Shown piece by piece: positions 11,237 through 23,018 of a stretch of DNA of 38,689 nt. The stretch is from contig MNCI01000952.1 of NCBI GenBank assembly GCA_015680685.1, positions 267,283 through 305,971 of the forward strand, read 5' to 3'. A model generated the notes under the pieces. That model ran no database searches. It saw nothing but the letters and a program-made list of their open reading frames with translations, and was not told where the DNA came from. The position numbers were made by a program, and so were the translations under genes. The stretch's first letter is position 1, and the number at the start of each line of letters is the position of its first letter. Source of the DNA: Gnetum montanum. Its lineage: Eukaryota > Streptophyta > Gnetopsida > Gnetales > Gnetaceae.

Positions 11237-12200
11237 TTACATTCCTTATCCATGAATTGTGCCTAAGTTTGGAGTAATGCTTTTGGACTTCACTATCCAT
11301 AAGTGCTACTAGCTAGTTCTCATCTAAAAGATTCAAATTCATTAGACATTCCTTTTGTGCTAAACTAAAATCAAGGTCAAGTTCATTGACAATAGTTAAG
11401 CACTGGCAACTTATCATAGACTAACTCATATGGGGTGTACCCTATAGGTAATTTTAAGGATGTCTTGTAGGCCCATAGAGCCATACAGCATCATTTAATT
11501 TCATACTCCAATCTCATCTAAAATTACTAACCATCCTTGTGAGTATTCTAGCAATTTCAAAGTTAGTGACTTCAACTTGACCATTTTCTTGGGGATGGTA
11601 TGGTGTTGTTAGTTTATAATTAACCCTAAGTTGTTGCATGAGTTTCTTAAAGATAACACTAGTGAAGTAGGTCCCATTATCTGATATTAGCATTTTGGGT
11701 ACTCCAAATCAATTCATCACATGTTGTTGAAAAAACTTGACAATTGTTTTTTCTACACAATCTTTCACTATTGTTGCCTTTGTCCACTTTGTGCAATAAT
11801 CCACTGTCACAATAATGTATTTGACATCGGTTGAATGGGCCCCATAAAATTAATTCTGTAAATATCAAAAGACTCCAACAGCTATATCCAGTGTTACAGC
11901 CCTTCATATCTAGCCATAATTCCTCCAACCCTTTGGCAATGTTCCCAAGATTGTGTGAACATGTGGGCATCTCTAAATAGTGTAGGCCAAAAGCAACCCA
12001 CCTCTTTAAGTGTCATTCTACACCCTACATGGTGGCCACCACATGGGTATTCATGGAAATCTTGTAAAGCTCTTTGTTAGTCATGATCTGGCACACACCA
12101 TCTAACAAGCCCATCTATATAAATCTTGTACAGGTTGCCATTAATTTCTATGTATCATTTGGCTTTACGAAGGAATTATTCTCGTTTTTTCTACTTCATT
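11237..12200 (-). pseudogene. Integrase core of element A
   Basis: Ty3/gypsy integrase on the minus strand. A zinc-finger-like stretch (GCFWPTLFRDAHMF, about 12010-11960) comes first. INFMGPI follows at about 11855-11840, where the family has IDFMGP: the first catalytic Asp is Asn here (codon 11849-11851). Then come LISDNGTYFTSVIFKKL (second Asp, about 11690-11660) and PYHPQENGQVEVTN (catalytic Glu, 11590-11570). The reading needs several frame changes and contains stops. It is cut by the copia insertion at 11237 and resumes at 4875. Role when intact: insertion of the cDNA into the host genome. Confidence 0.8.
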
Positions 12201-12900
12201 CAATAGGAAGCTTCTGTGTTGTGAGATAAGTCAGGTACTCTATGGTCCATGGCTTCCCTGTTAAATCTACAACCTTAATTATTTTAGTAAATAGGTCCTT
12301 GTTAGGAAATTGATTCAATAAAGGTTCTACTTGGTTATCTACATCCCATTTCAACCTTGATAAATGATCAGCTACAACATTTTCTGTTCCTGTTTTATCA
12401 ATCATTGTTATGTCAAACTCTTGGAGAATCACAAGCCATCTTATCACCCTAAGACTAACCATTATCTTATTCATTAAAAATCAAATGGCACTATGATTGA
12501 TGTGGACATACATCTAGTAACCAGGCACATAATGTCTAAATTTTTCAAGCCCATACACCACAACCATCAGCTCCTTTTTAGTGGTGTAATTTAGTTATGC
12601 TTTGGTGATGCTCTTGCTGGCACAATGTATGTAATATGATCTCTTTTAATCATTAAGTTATGTCAGTATTGCACCAAGTGCATAATTGAAGGCATCGGTC
12701 ATGATATGAAAAGGCCTTGACCAATTTGGAGCTTTGAGGATTGGTGTCTCAACTAACTTTTGCTTCAAGGCTTCAAATGCCTTTTCACGTGACTCAGTCC
12801 AGTCAAAGAGTGCATTCTTCTTTGTGAGTTCTATAAGAGATTTGGCTATTTTCAAAAAAATTTCAATAAATCTTCTATAGTATCTTGTATGGCCCAAAAA
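12201..12900 (-). pseudogene. RNase H of element A
   Basis: The open stretch 12897-12658 reads GHTRYYRRFIEIFLKIA, then FDWTESREKAFEALKQKL, and ends FHIMTDAFNYALGAILT: the RT-RNase H junction and the first RNase H Asp (TDA). The stretch 12474-12196 ends the domain with LVILQEFDITMIDKTG and ENVVADHLSRL, typical of Athila-group elements. A shift or stops between the two pieces mark it as inactive. It would remove RNA from the RNA-DNA hybrid during reverse transcription. Confidence 0.85.
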
Positions 12901-13620
12901 GGATCTTACATCTTTTACTATCTACAGCTATTGATGGATGTTTTGGATGACTCTAATTTTTTTGGGATCTACCTGTATACCCTTCTAGAAGATTTTGTGT
13001 CCCAACACTATGCTTTCTTGGACCATAAGATGACTCTTTTGCTAGTTGAGCTTTAGATTGGTTTCAACCCATCATTTAAGTACTTGCTCTAACTAATCCA
13101 ATGCTTGATTGAAATCTAGCCTGTATGTGGAGAAATCATCCATAAAAACTTCAATACCATTGCCTATTTACTTCTGGAAGATACATAAGACCATTATTTG
13201 GAAGGTTGCTAGTGCATTACAAAGACTAAAAGACATTCATCTATAAGAAAATGTTCCTCGTGGGCTGGTGAATGTGGTCTTCTCTTGGTCTTCAAGTGCA
13301 ATGTGAATTTGATTGTATCCATTGTACCCATCCAAGAAACTATTCTTGAAATTGTGTCTAGGACCTAATCAACAAATGGCAGTGGAAAATGATCCTTAAA
13401 CATGGCCAAATTCAATAGCCAAAAGTCGATATAGATGTGTCATTTGCCTCTCTTCTTTCGCATGATCACCAAACGACTTACCATTCACTATCTACAATTG
13501 GATAAATGAATGTTGCCTTTAGCAACTTTTTGAATTCTTGCTTAACTACCTTCTTGAGTTTAGGATTAAGCCTTCATTGAGGTTGGCATTTTGGTTTAAT
13601 TATAGGATCAATATAGATCT
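12890..13620 (-). pseudogene. Reverse transcriptase of element A
   Basis: Minus-strand translation gives FKKLLKATFIYPIVDSEW (about 13530-13477), FLDGYNGYNQIHIALEDQEK and TTFTSPRGTFSYR (about 13340-13250), and the active site FMDDF (13146-13132), the gypsy form of YxDD. LGHKIF and DPKKIRVIQN follow. Many stops and at least two frame changes break it. The motif order is complete, so decay has been by point mutation and small indels, not deletion. Confidence 0.85.
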
Positions 13621-14399
13621 GTTGTTGACAAATTCATGGATCAATTCTTGTGATCTCATCATAAGACCATGCGAATGCTATAGGCCATCTATTGAGCACT
13701 TCCAATAGTTTCCCTTTTTTCTCTTTGTCTAGGTTGGCATTAATAATTACTAACTACTTATTGTTTAGAAATGCATATTCTAATGTTGCCAGTAGGGCTT
13801 TCAATTCCAGTGGTTCTAGTTCCATTGTGTCCAGGATTTCCAAGTGTCCCTAGTCTATTTCTTTCTCTTGATTATTCTAAGGGTAAGAGTGTCTTTTCCT
13901 TAGCTATTTCAACTTAAATATTTTTGCAACATAGGTACTAATGATCTATTCTTCTGGTTCCATGTACTTATCATATTGAGTTTCTTCACTGGTAATTAGC
14001 CACTGGATGCCCTCTTATTAGGTGGCTACTGCATATAGAAAATTTTGCACACATTTTGTTTCTATGCATTGATTGCATGCCTTAGTCTATTTTTGTTTAA
14101 TAGCCCAAATTCTTTGCACGCAATTGCACCTTTGATCGCTATATGCAGTACATGGAACCCTTCATCTGTGTATGATTCTAGTTTCATCTTCCTTGGAAAT
14201 TTCCAAGGCCAAATCATGAATTCCAAGCTTAGCATCCATGGTGCTAAACCAAGCTCCTCCCATGAGAATTGGGAATTCTCCCTTGTTTTTCCCCACATGA
14301 ATAACTAGAAAATTGGCAAGATAGGACTAGCCACTAATAGTAGTAATAATATCATCCACTTGTCCAAGTGGAACTGTAATTAACTTGTCTATAAGCTCT

Positions 14400-14600
14400 A
14401 AACGGATGGCACTTTTCCTTAGTGGTGAGAAGCTTTAGGCCTGGTACATGTCTTAAGATATTATATTTACTCCAAACCTAGAATCTAGTAGAGCTTTACA
14501 CAGTTTTTGTCCTACTATTTGGAGATAAATCAAGGGACTTCCTTGATTAGTTCTTTTCCATCTGCTAAGTCTTTTCTAGACTTGTTTTAAAAAATAGTCA
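14400..14600 (-). pseudogene. Protease remnant of element A
   Basis: On the minus strand VGQKLCKALLDSRFGVNIIS (about 14520-14460) resembles the retrotransposon aspartic protease core ALLDLGSxxNLLP, with the Asp kept (LLD) and the following residues altered. It lies between the gag zinc knuckle and RT, the expected position. The stretch 13620-14400 is a linker of low conservation. The open frames at 14045-14308 and 14298-14062 are not separate genes. Confidence 0.6.
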
Positions 14601-17010
14601 TTTCTTGGGTTGAGACTCATAAGTCACCTTCCCCTCATGCATATTGATTATCCTTGTAGCATTCTTTAGTTGGGATTGTGATGGTAATTCCCGCTGCATG
14701 ACAGGATGTGGCACTGGTGGCATAAGATTAGAGTGTTGGGTAGAAGATCCAATTGTTGGTGGATGCACATATGAATTGGGATCAGTCCTTGGTGGCATCG
14801 ATCTGTGGCATTCTGTTGAATAGTATAGTGGGACCTAAGTAATGACATGATCAAGTAATACTAGATGTTGGACAAAATATCCATATAAATCTAGCTGTTG
14901 GTATGGATATTGTTGGTGAGGTGGTGGTGTAGCCCACGATTGAGGCTATTACCACTATTAATAATAATGCTCCTACGACTACAGCAAAGCTTCACTAGGA
15001 TAATATGTTGGTTGAAGGTTTTTTTGGTAGTTACCTTGAGGATAAGGCAACTATTTGGGCATTTTTCTTTTAACAAATTTGGAATTACGTGTATATGCCA
15101 CCATTTCTTGTAGATGTGCCATGACTAAACAACATCCCTTAGGATGTTCTTACTAACACACATTGCAACCTTCATCATCTATGGAGTTAGTGTCCAAGCA
15201 CTCAGCCATTGAAGCAACTTTGCCTTTGCATCCAAGTTCTTTCTTCTTTCTTTTGTCTTTAGCTCTTGTAAAGGCTTAATTTGCTCTTTCCTCCATAATC
15301 TATAATGTTGTTGTACACCTTTCATCAACTAAATCCCACATTTTTGCTACCTATGCTACTACATTGGCAACAAATTTTTGGATTAGTAATGTCTCTTTTC
15401 AAATTACCTAGTCTAAGGTTTCTTCCTCTTGGATATCACACACTCGTGCATCTCTCTTTCTTATTAATGGATCCTTGTTGTACTCTTTAGTTTATTCTCT
15501 TTTTCATAGCTCTCCTTCCTCTTTGGCCACTTGATCGATCAGTCTTTGAATATGATGGATGATTAGTTTTGATAATCTTCTATGGGCGTAAACTCCAAGG
15601 GTCTCTCTGGTTTTACTTCTTAGCCCATCTATGATGTTCCTAAGTTGTTCCTTGATGAAAATCCATGGCCTAGGTAGCTATGTAACAGTGAATAATATCT
15701 GCCCATTGCACCATCAAGGGTTTCATGAGTTCCTTATTTCCATCCTTAAATTTATTTTCTTAGATTTGACACTCATGAATAGGTCTAATATTTATCATTA
15801 AATATTTCAAGCATGGTGTACTCCAACATTTGATGGATTCAAGTTTGAGTAACTTGTACCAGCTTTCTACTTCCTTCACAAGTATTCTAGGAAACAACAT
15901 TAATTTCTAGCAATCACTCTCTATGTTTTGAAGGGCACAAGCATCATGGAATGCTTGAAGGTGATGTTCAGGATCAACGTTGTACCCACCTTTAAATCAT
16001 GGCATATTGTTCACATCTAGCTGTTTGATTCAACTATCTCTCATGTGCTTGGTTAGTATGTAGACAACTTCTTGAATATTGATCATACTTCAGGTTTTCA
16101 TAAGGGGTTCATCATCTTGATTAGGTTTGTATGCTTGACTGTAGTAGTTACCCCTTCTATGCCAATGCCTCTCTTGATCCTCTCTTTTGTCTCTTCTTCC
16201 TCTTTGTTCATACTCTTCAACTTCTAAATCAAAGTACCTTAAATATCTGTCATGATGGCCATGGGTTCTCTTTCCTTTCATATCATAATCCTAGTACTTG
16301 TGTCTTCACTTGTCAAAGTCCTTTGATAATTGTGATGAGGTAGATGAGGTGGTAGGAGAATAATGCTAGCTAGTTCTCCTTTCATGACTCTTGTAAGTTT
16401 CTCTATAAGATTTAGCAGGATCCCTTGGCCTAGCTTCTTACTTGTATCTTGAGTTAGTAGCCTCCTCCTTGTGTGTCTCTACCAGAGTAGATTGAATTTG
16501 GGCTTTGATAGGTTTATCTAGTCTGATGATAGGTGTCTTTGAATGCTCCTCATGATTCTGGTGGAGTTGTTTAGAAATGAATTGATCAGCATCATCAAAT
16601 TCTGCTATGACAATAGAAGTGTTAGTTTGCTTTCCTTTGCTGTGTATATGTTTGATTTCCATGGCAGCATCTCTTCTTATCTACTCCTTTGTGGATTCAT
16701 AGGGTCTGGTCATGCTTTGAGTCACATGATACCCTTTCTAAATTTGGTTCAAATGCATTCCCTTTAGAGCAGTTTGTAGCATGTTCAGTGCTGCATGTTT
16801 TGGAGATAGGACTATGTTGCCTTGTATGTCTCTCCACCTCATTTGCTTGTCCTGATGGAAGATGAAAGTAAAGTTTGGATGGAACAGATTAGTATGAGCA
16901 TAAGTGATTCGTATCTACATTGGCATCCCCTAATCATCTTCATCAATAATTCTATCACTACTTCTTCTTGTTTCCTTGGTAGGTGATGGCTGATCATTAT
17001 GTTAAGTCAT
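14601..17010 (-). pseudogene. Gag of element A (Ty3/gypsy, Athila-like)
   Basis: Begins at ATG 17010-17008, about 120 bases after the primer site. One frame can be followed through many stops. An acidic N-terminal region comes first, then a basic, Arg-rich stretch (YEQRGRRDKREDQERHWHRR, 16281-16090). The capsid core is at about 16010-15830 (DPEHHLQAFHDACALQNIES, then KLMLFPRILVKEVESWYKLL), the Retrotrans_gag signature. The zinc knuckle, reading CNVC--EHPKGCC with two stops inside, is at about 15167-15132. The same knuckle is better kept in element B (22120-22158). A Pro/Gln-rich tail (about 14900-14600) follows. The protein would package the element RNA. Confidence 0.8.
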
Positions 17011-17129
17011 CTTATAGTTTTAGATAGTTTGAGTTAAAAGTGTGCTTTACATATATTTGTTGGGTTTAACTTTAATTTTTAGATACAACAAACTTTGGAA
17101 AACTAATTACTTAGCATAACATTGACTTG

Positions 17130-17147
17130 TCCTCAGCAATGGCACTA
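17130..17147 (-). promoter_or_regulatory. Primer binding site of element A (tRNA-Asp type)
   Basis: Read on the minus strand: TAGTGCCATTGCTGAGGA, next to the LTR end ...TCATCA. It matches the site expected for plant tRNA-Asp (TGGCGCCGTTGCCGGGGA) except for transitions. All changes are C-to-T or G-to-A, as expected from decay of methylated cytosines. Confidence 0.8.
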
Positions 17148-17148
17148 A

Positions 17149-18069
17149 TGATGAGTGGTGAAGTATCCAACACCCAACCATATGAGATATGAGTGTTCAC
17201 GCACAATCTCGGTCAAATTTTGTAGATAAGGCAATGTGACTATGCAAGTAATTGATTAGATTTTGCGATCGTTTTCTTCCCACGTGAGCTAGTAAATTCA
17301 ATGCATATGGTTTAACTCACGATGAGGTATATGATAGATGATGTTGTATTGGCCATATTATGCCTAGTGAACATGAAGTAAATGGAATAGTTTCTAAACA
17401 TAAGTAATAAAAAAAAATCTAATCTAGCCCATGTGATGATGTCTTGACCTTCCGTTCACCCCTTGGACTTCATGTAACTACTATTGCGATTACCAAGTAC
17501 CACAGTACTGGGCATACTGAGTGATAGTACTACTAGGTTACCAAGTAGCTACACTTAAGTGCTTGAGATTAGTCAAACTCATTTTGCTTAATGACAGTAA
17601 TGGTAAAGTGCATAGAAAGTAAATCAATAACTATGGAAATAGTAAACATCAAACTAAATGAAACTAGAAATAAAACTAAGTGTTATTGCAATGATGGAAA
17701 GTAATCTCGATCTTTATTTTTGATCATGCAATGTGTCCTAGTATATCACCCTTGAATAAAGACTTCAATCAATAACTTAACATCACACTGTAGGCACTAA
17801 CTACTAAGTACCGAAAATCACGAAAATAAATTGAAATAGTTCTACTACTATGTTATCAAATCTATTGTGGATCCATGCACCTAAGTGTTGCTTTTATAGG
17901 CTAGCATGCACCTTGTGATATCGTTTATACGATAATGTATCACGAGATACAATAATGTATTTACAACATCATAGATATGATATCATAACTACAATATCGT
18001 TATGGTGAAATTTTTGACTTTATCAATAAGCAACGATAAAGACCCATAAGTAAATTGTGGAGTTCATCC
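17149..18069 (-). mobile_element. 5' LTR of element A
   Basis: On the minus strand it starts near GGATGAACTCC (18069, apparently a mutated TGATGAA start) and ends CACCACTCATCA at 17149. R-region blocks CTTTATTTTTGATCATG and CACCCTTGAATAAAG match the other gypsy LTRs. A TATA-like site lies at about 17890-17900, and GATATC-like repeats fill 17915-18005. Length, about 920 bp, fits the family. Its U3 differs markedly from the 3' LTR at 1-467, which is odd for one element. Confidence 0.75.
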
Positions 18070-19150
18070 TAGAAACCCAATTTAAAATATCCTTAAAAGA
18101 AGCCCTATACAAAAAAATCATCACACCAAAATCTAAGTAAACATAAGCACTCTTAAGAATGACTTAAGTGGGATTTATTTCACCTTGACTCATTACTGTA
18201 ATCCTCATAAAGATGAATGAATAAATACATATTTATATGGTTCATAATATGCTTGTTGATGTATTCTCCTTACAAAGTATAAGTGTATACAAAGAAGCAA
18301 TTGCTAAGATATAAAAAGTAAATTGATCATAAAGATAAAATTCACTCATGCAGTTAAAGCTACCATTAAGCTATAATAAAGTAATTAGGTAAAATCCTTA
18401 TCAAACAGAGAGTGCAATTTGCTTTTTAATCTATAGACCTTTGAATTCAAGATAATTGCAATACCATGAATCTAGAAAAAGAAGTACAACTTTGATGCCA
18501 TTATTGATGGGAAGAAGTCATTTAGGTCTCTCCACTAATTCAATTAGTTAAGGGAAAGTTCAAAATCAACTATAATATTATCTTTAGCAAGAACCATTTA
18601 CAACTCATGATTGAGTTTGAAGTGCAAAAGTAGCAGCAACAGATTGGGATGTAAGGTTATGTTATTACATGCCTACCTATTAGACACATGATTTCATATG
18701 ATGATTTATTGTAAACCCTCAAGCTGTACAATGTTGGAATGTTTAAACTCTTAAGTGGAGTTATGTCTTTGCATATTCATTTTAATGAATAAATCATGCA
18801 TTATGTCTTTAAAGATAAGAATATTTCTTTATCCTTTGTCAATATGCATGGTGTCATTAGGGATTCTTTGTCAAATACATTTTTTAATGAGCAGACATAT
18901 TTGCAAAATAAGCCAACTACTTGGGTTATTATTAAAATCATAAGTGAATCCATGTGCTACATCATAAAGATTTTCATTAGCTATATTTACTATTCCAACC
19001 ACATAATGTTAATTCAATGGATTATTTTGAAAAGTTTGTATAATGCGCATATTTGGAAGTTGAATTGCACTTGGGCACATTTCATATTGCATTGTTTCTC
19101 TAATACCTTAATTAAGATGAAGGACAAAATGTTGTCTAGGATTAGTTTCA
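18070..19150. other. Flanking DNA, nothing recognised
   Basis: AT-rich sequence between element A and the decayed reading frame. The open frame at 18796-19173 (125 codons, Ile/Tyr/Ser-rich) has no recognisable domain and is probably chance. Confidence 0.5.
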
Positions 19151-19567
19151 ACTGTTTATTTACTTCCATCTAAAAAAGGCTCTTTGACACAATGGTACTT
19201 ACAACCCTCCTAACTAGTATGTTGATTCTAGAATTTTTTGTTTGGAATGAAAGTAACTCTTGCAGAATCGAGAAGTTGTAACATATAGGTCAATTTTAAT
19301 GTATCTACAATTTCTATCATTCCATTAACTCAAACTGAACAAACCTCAAGAAGAAGAAATCCTAATTGAATAGCAACATCAACTTTAGTAGCAAGCAAAG
19401 ATAGGAAGAGACTTGAGAAGATAGAAGAAGGTTATACAACAACATCAAAGTATAATATAGAGAGTTCACCTATAGAACTTAAGGCCAAGCATAATGAAGA
19501 AATAAATCCTAAAGATAAGTTTTTTATCAGCTGTACTCTCTATCTTAATAATATTTATGAAGATGAT

Positions 19568-20589
19568 TGATGAATCGTGGCGTGTTAGGTGCTGATATTG
19601 GACCCTTGATATCAAACCCTTCTTAACCAGGTGCTGATATCGAACCCCTGTTATCGGATCCCTAATATCTGATGAGTCTTGATATCAGACCCCTATTATT
19701 GGACACCCAATATCAGACCCCCGTCAACTAGGCCCCGTTGATGTGGCCACGTCTATGCAGCCCTGTTGATGCTGCTGCGTTTACATGGCCCCATCGATGC
19801 ATCTGTTCATGCGTTAACATGGCCTCGTTAACACAAGGTCTATCTCTAGCTATAAATAAGTGTACAGTAGCCGCATTTAAGAATCTTTTGAGTTAATTGT
19901 AGCAAAGTTCTTGTAGTTTGTTTCTATAGGAGTTAGACTATTTCCCAAGTGCATGCTAGCACTATGATGCTTGTAATTGTATGGAACCTTTATTTGAGTG
20001 TGACGTACTTGGACACGTACATGATTAGCAAGAAAGATCAAGATTACTCCATCATTGCAGCATTCACTTAGTTTTAATTGTTTAATTGTTATTGTTAATT
20101 GTTATTGTTACTTATCATTTTCTTAGTTAATATTTCTTTACCATCATTTACTATTCCTGTTGTTAAATGCGGAATGAGTGAGACTTAATCATGAACATTG
20201 AAGTGTAATTTAGGAGTGCTCAAGTAATATATGCTTGGTAAGCCTAGAAGTAGTACACGAGGTCCAAGATGTATACAGATGATTAAGGATGGATGCTCAT
20301 CGCACTTAAGGCTAGCTTAGATTCTCTTCTCCCACTCCCTATTAGCTAAAACAAAGTTATTTTCCATTGCCTCTAGGAGTAGCACTAGTTTAGGACCACA
20401 TAATACACCCCACTCTAGACTAAATCATACATGACAAAGAAAATACTAGTCTAGGTGGAAAGACAATGAACTACGATCAACGTGTAACGATCTAGATACC
20501 ACAACTAGCCCATCCACAAAGTTCAACCGGATTGTGTGTGAATGCTTGTATTCGTATGGTTGAGTGTAGGGGTACCTCACCACTCATCA
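19568..20589 (+). repeat. 5' LTR of element B
   Basis: 1022 bp with terminal inverted repeat TGATGA...TCATCA. U3 begins with degenerate repeats built on GATATC plus an ACCCCT-like spacer (19590-19730), then a second array built on GTTGAYGYGGCC (19730-19845). The TATA box is CTATAAATAAG at about 19851. R/U5 holds the shared CTTTATTTGAGTGTGACGT block. Compared with the 3' LTR it lacks about 22 bases near 20212, between short GTAA/GTA repeats. Confidence 0.9.
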
Positions 20590-20590
20590 T

Positions 20591-20608
20591 TGGCACCATT
20601 GTCGGGGA
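20591..20608 (+). promoter_or_regulatory. Primer binding site of element B (tRNA-Asp type)
   Basis: TGGCACCATTGTCGGGGA one base after the LTR end. It differs from the plant tRNA-Asp complement TGGCGCCGTTGCCGGGGA at three positions, all transitions. Confidence 0.9.
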
Positions 20609-20721
20609 TGGTGCTAGCCCTATAGATTAGTTATATCATCCATGATTGCTGTAAAGAAGCATTAACGATATATCTTTTGGAAAGAAAGTAATTGCGAATA
20701 AGTCACACACAATTCACAACA

Positions 20722-23018
20722 ATGTATCTCTCACAAGACTATGACAACACAACAATTAGTGAGGTAATTCATTGGAGAACAAACAAAATATATGATGATA
20801 AAGATAAATTTTGGAGTACTCAACCTTATGCAGGAGTCCCCTACATTCATGAACACCCTAATGATACTCAAAGACTCTCGTCATCCAACTCTGACACCTC
20901 TAGTGAGGATGAGACATCCCATAGAATGAGGAGGCTCGAAAGGCCTAGGACCTTCTCAATAACTAACAAGAACTTACTTGGGGATGATTGGAAGACTTAC
21001 AAAATTCATAATGAGTTTTAAAGTTCCTTCTCTTCCTCTACTCCTTCAATGTTAGATTGTGACACGGATGACTATCTTTCAAGGGATCAGTGTAGAACTA
21101 AAAATTGAGCTCAGAAAGAAAATCAAGAATGCCAACATGAACAGGGACAACATCATCCCAACTCATAAACTCACAACCTACTTAGTGACAATGAATCCCC
21201 ACTAGCCACTAAGAGCCTAATGCCTATACAATAGGTTGTTTGAATATCCTACAGGCATTGCAGAGAAAGCCATCTACCCAGGCTTGATTTAAAAAAATTT
21301 TCCAAGTTTTTAGAAGGCCATGATTTAGATATGCAATAACATTTACAAGCCTTCTACAATGCCTATACATGGAACAATATTGATAATGGGTGGCAAAAAC
21401 TTAAGCTCTTTTCTATGACACTGGTTGGCCAAGCAAAAGTATGGTATAGGTATTTAAAATCAAAATCAATTCGATGTTGGCCGACAATGGTAGAACTATT
21501 CAATGAAAGATATCGAACTTATGCAAGAGAGTTAGCCTTGAGGAGACAAATCCAAGAGTGGAAACAAGCACAACATGAACCCTTGGACATGGCCTTAGAA
21601 AGATATTATGCATTGTTAAAGAACTACCCAAGCCATGAATTCTCCGAGGAAAGGCTAATGTATCACATCATGGATGGGCTTCGTAATGAAACAAGGGAGA
21701 CCCTAGGGATGTATGCCTGAGGTCAACTATACAAGCTACAAACCCATCAGCTTCAAGATCTTATTAAGTGGATAGCAAAAGAAAAAGGAGAAATGGGTAA
21801 ATGGGAGAATGTTGAAAACTCTCAACAAGACCAAAATCTCGAATTAGCCAAGGTCCATAACCATAAAGAGGAGAAATCAACTCACCTTAAGGAAGTGCAA
21901 TCATTTCTACCTTTCCCAATGCAACAATCCCTAGATGAAATCGACGTAAAGATTAATAAGATGATGGAGTGGGTGCATGGAAAATATGAAGAATATGCTA
22001 ACAATAGTAGAGGAACAATGATGCCAAATCAAGAAACAGGACATGACACCATGCAACAATCAAAATAAAGGGTAGAAGATAATAAGAATAAGAACTCAAC
22101 TACCAACTTCTCATACCAATGCAACGTCTGTCTGTACAATCACCCCAAAGGCCAATGCCCAGTTTGTCACATTTACATGAGCATTGGGGAGGAATGTTAC
22201 ACCCAGATTTTGTACAAAAATATCGGGTTCAACCACAATGGCAAAAGCCCTAGTCGTGGGGGAAGGCATCGCCAACTTGACCGTATCCTTTGTATGTCCC
22301 AACACCAAATGCTTACTATGTTCAACACCCTATTTCTCCAACCGAATCATCATCCTCTACTTCACCTCATCGTTATCATTTCCCAGAATACTATCCACTC
22401 ATGCCCTCTCCACCAATGTCACCACCTCATGTACCTTACACTTTCTCTCAACAACAACATTCTCATCCTTCACCTCCTTCTACATCACCACCAATTGTGC
22501 CAAAAGGTTTTACACCACAACATCAACCCATGAATGTTACTTGTGCTGCTACTGTCAACAGCATGGGAAACCCTCCATAACGTTGAAAGCAACCTTTCTT
22601 TAGACGTGATTGTCAAAAGAGACACCACAGCTTAGAAACCATTGCATATGCCAACTTAGCACAAATCTAACACTATGGTGCATCTTCCTCTTCGAACCCA
22701 ACGCCTCATGTTACCTTATCAAGGCCACCACTCAATACTCCAACAACCATGAGGTCTAATGAATATAGCCACATGGGGAGACATGTTGATCCTTGCATAC
22801 CATCTTACGGTCGTAAATACCATAGTGGGTCAACTCCTTATAAATTAACCACATCTTATAACTTGCCCCACTATGTCAACTCTAATCAAGTGTGTGAACC
22901 CCAATGGGGTAAGTATAACCGGGTCCCAATATTTTCAACATGCAAGGATCCTAACCTTCCATTTATTAATTCTAACCATGCTCAACCGTTTAGTTATGGA
23001 GGGTATTCTCCATTCTAA
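20722..23018 (+). pseudogene. Gag of element B (gypsy), decayed but nearly full length
   Basis: ATG 20722 (MYLSQDYDNTTISEV) is preferred over the upstream in-frame ATG 20692 because the gag copy at 27170 starts at the same place (MSLSQDYNNATTSKK). One frame runs to the zinc knuckle with stops at about 21019, 21718 and 22066. The capsid core is at 21340-21720 (WNNIDNGWQKLKLFSMTLVG, then AKVWYRYLKSKSIRCWPTMV and LDMALERYYALLKNYPSHEF). The knuckle CNVCLYNHPKGQC is at 22120-22158. A shift near 22200-22290 leads to a Pro/Ser/His-rich tail (22290-22580), then SNEYSHMGRHVDPCIPSYGR to the stop after 23018. Intact length would be roughly 760 residues. Confidence 0.85.

Larger units (their letters stand above)
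4876..11241 (+). mobile_element. Ty1/copia LTR retrotransposon, gag-only, nested in element A
   Basis: Two direct LTRs (4881-6199 and 9873-11236) are flanked by a perfect 5-bp target duplication TTACA (4876-4880 and 11237-11241). Both LTRs start TGTG and end ...ATCCTCA. An initiator-Met-type primer site follows the 5' LTR and an AAAGGGGGAGAT polypurine tract precedes the 3' LTR. A decayed gag with zinc knuckle is present. I see no protease, integrase or reverse transcriptase motifs, so the element looks non-autonomous. It sits in the integrase of element A in the opposite orientation, so it is younger than A. Confidence 0.85.

Noticed and set aside
14062-14308. Two overlapping open frames on opposite strands
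   Set aside because: They lie in the linker between protease and RT of element A, show no domain of their own and carry no conserved start context.
18796-19173. 125-codon open frame
   Set aside because: Ile/Tyr/Phe-rich composition from AT-rich DNA, no domain recognised, no support from context.
22177-22603. Overlapping open frames in two further phases
   Set aside because: They are shadows of the Pro/Ser-rich gag tail whose coding phase is 22290-22580.
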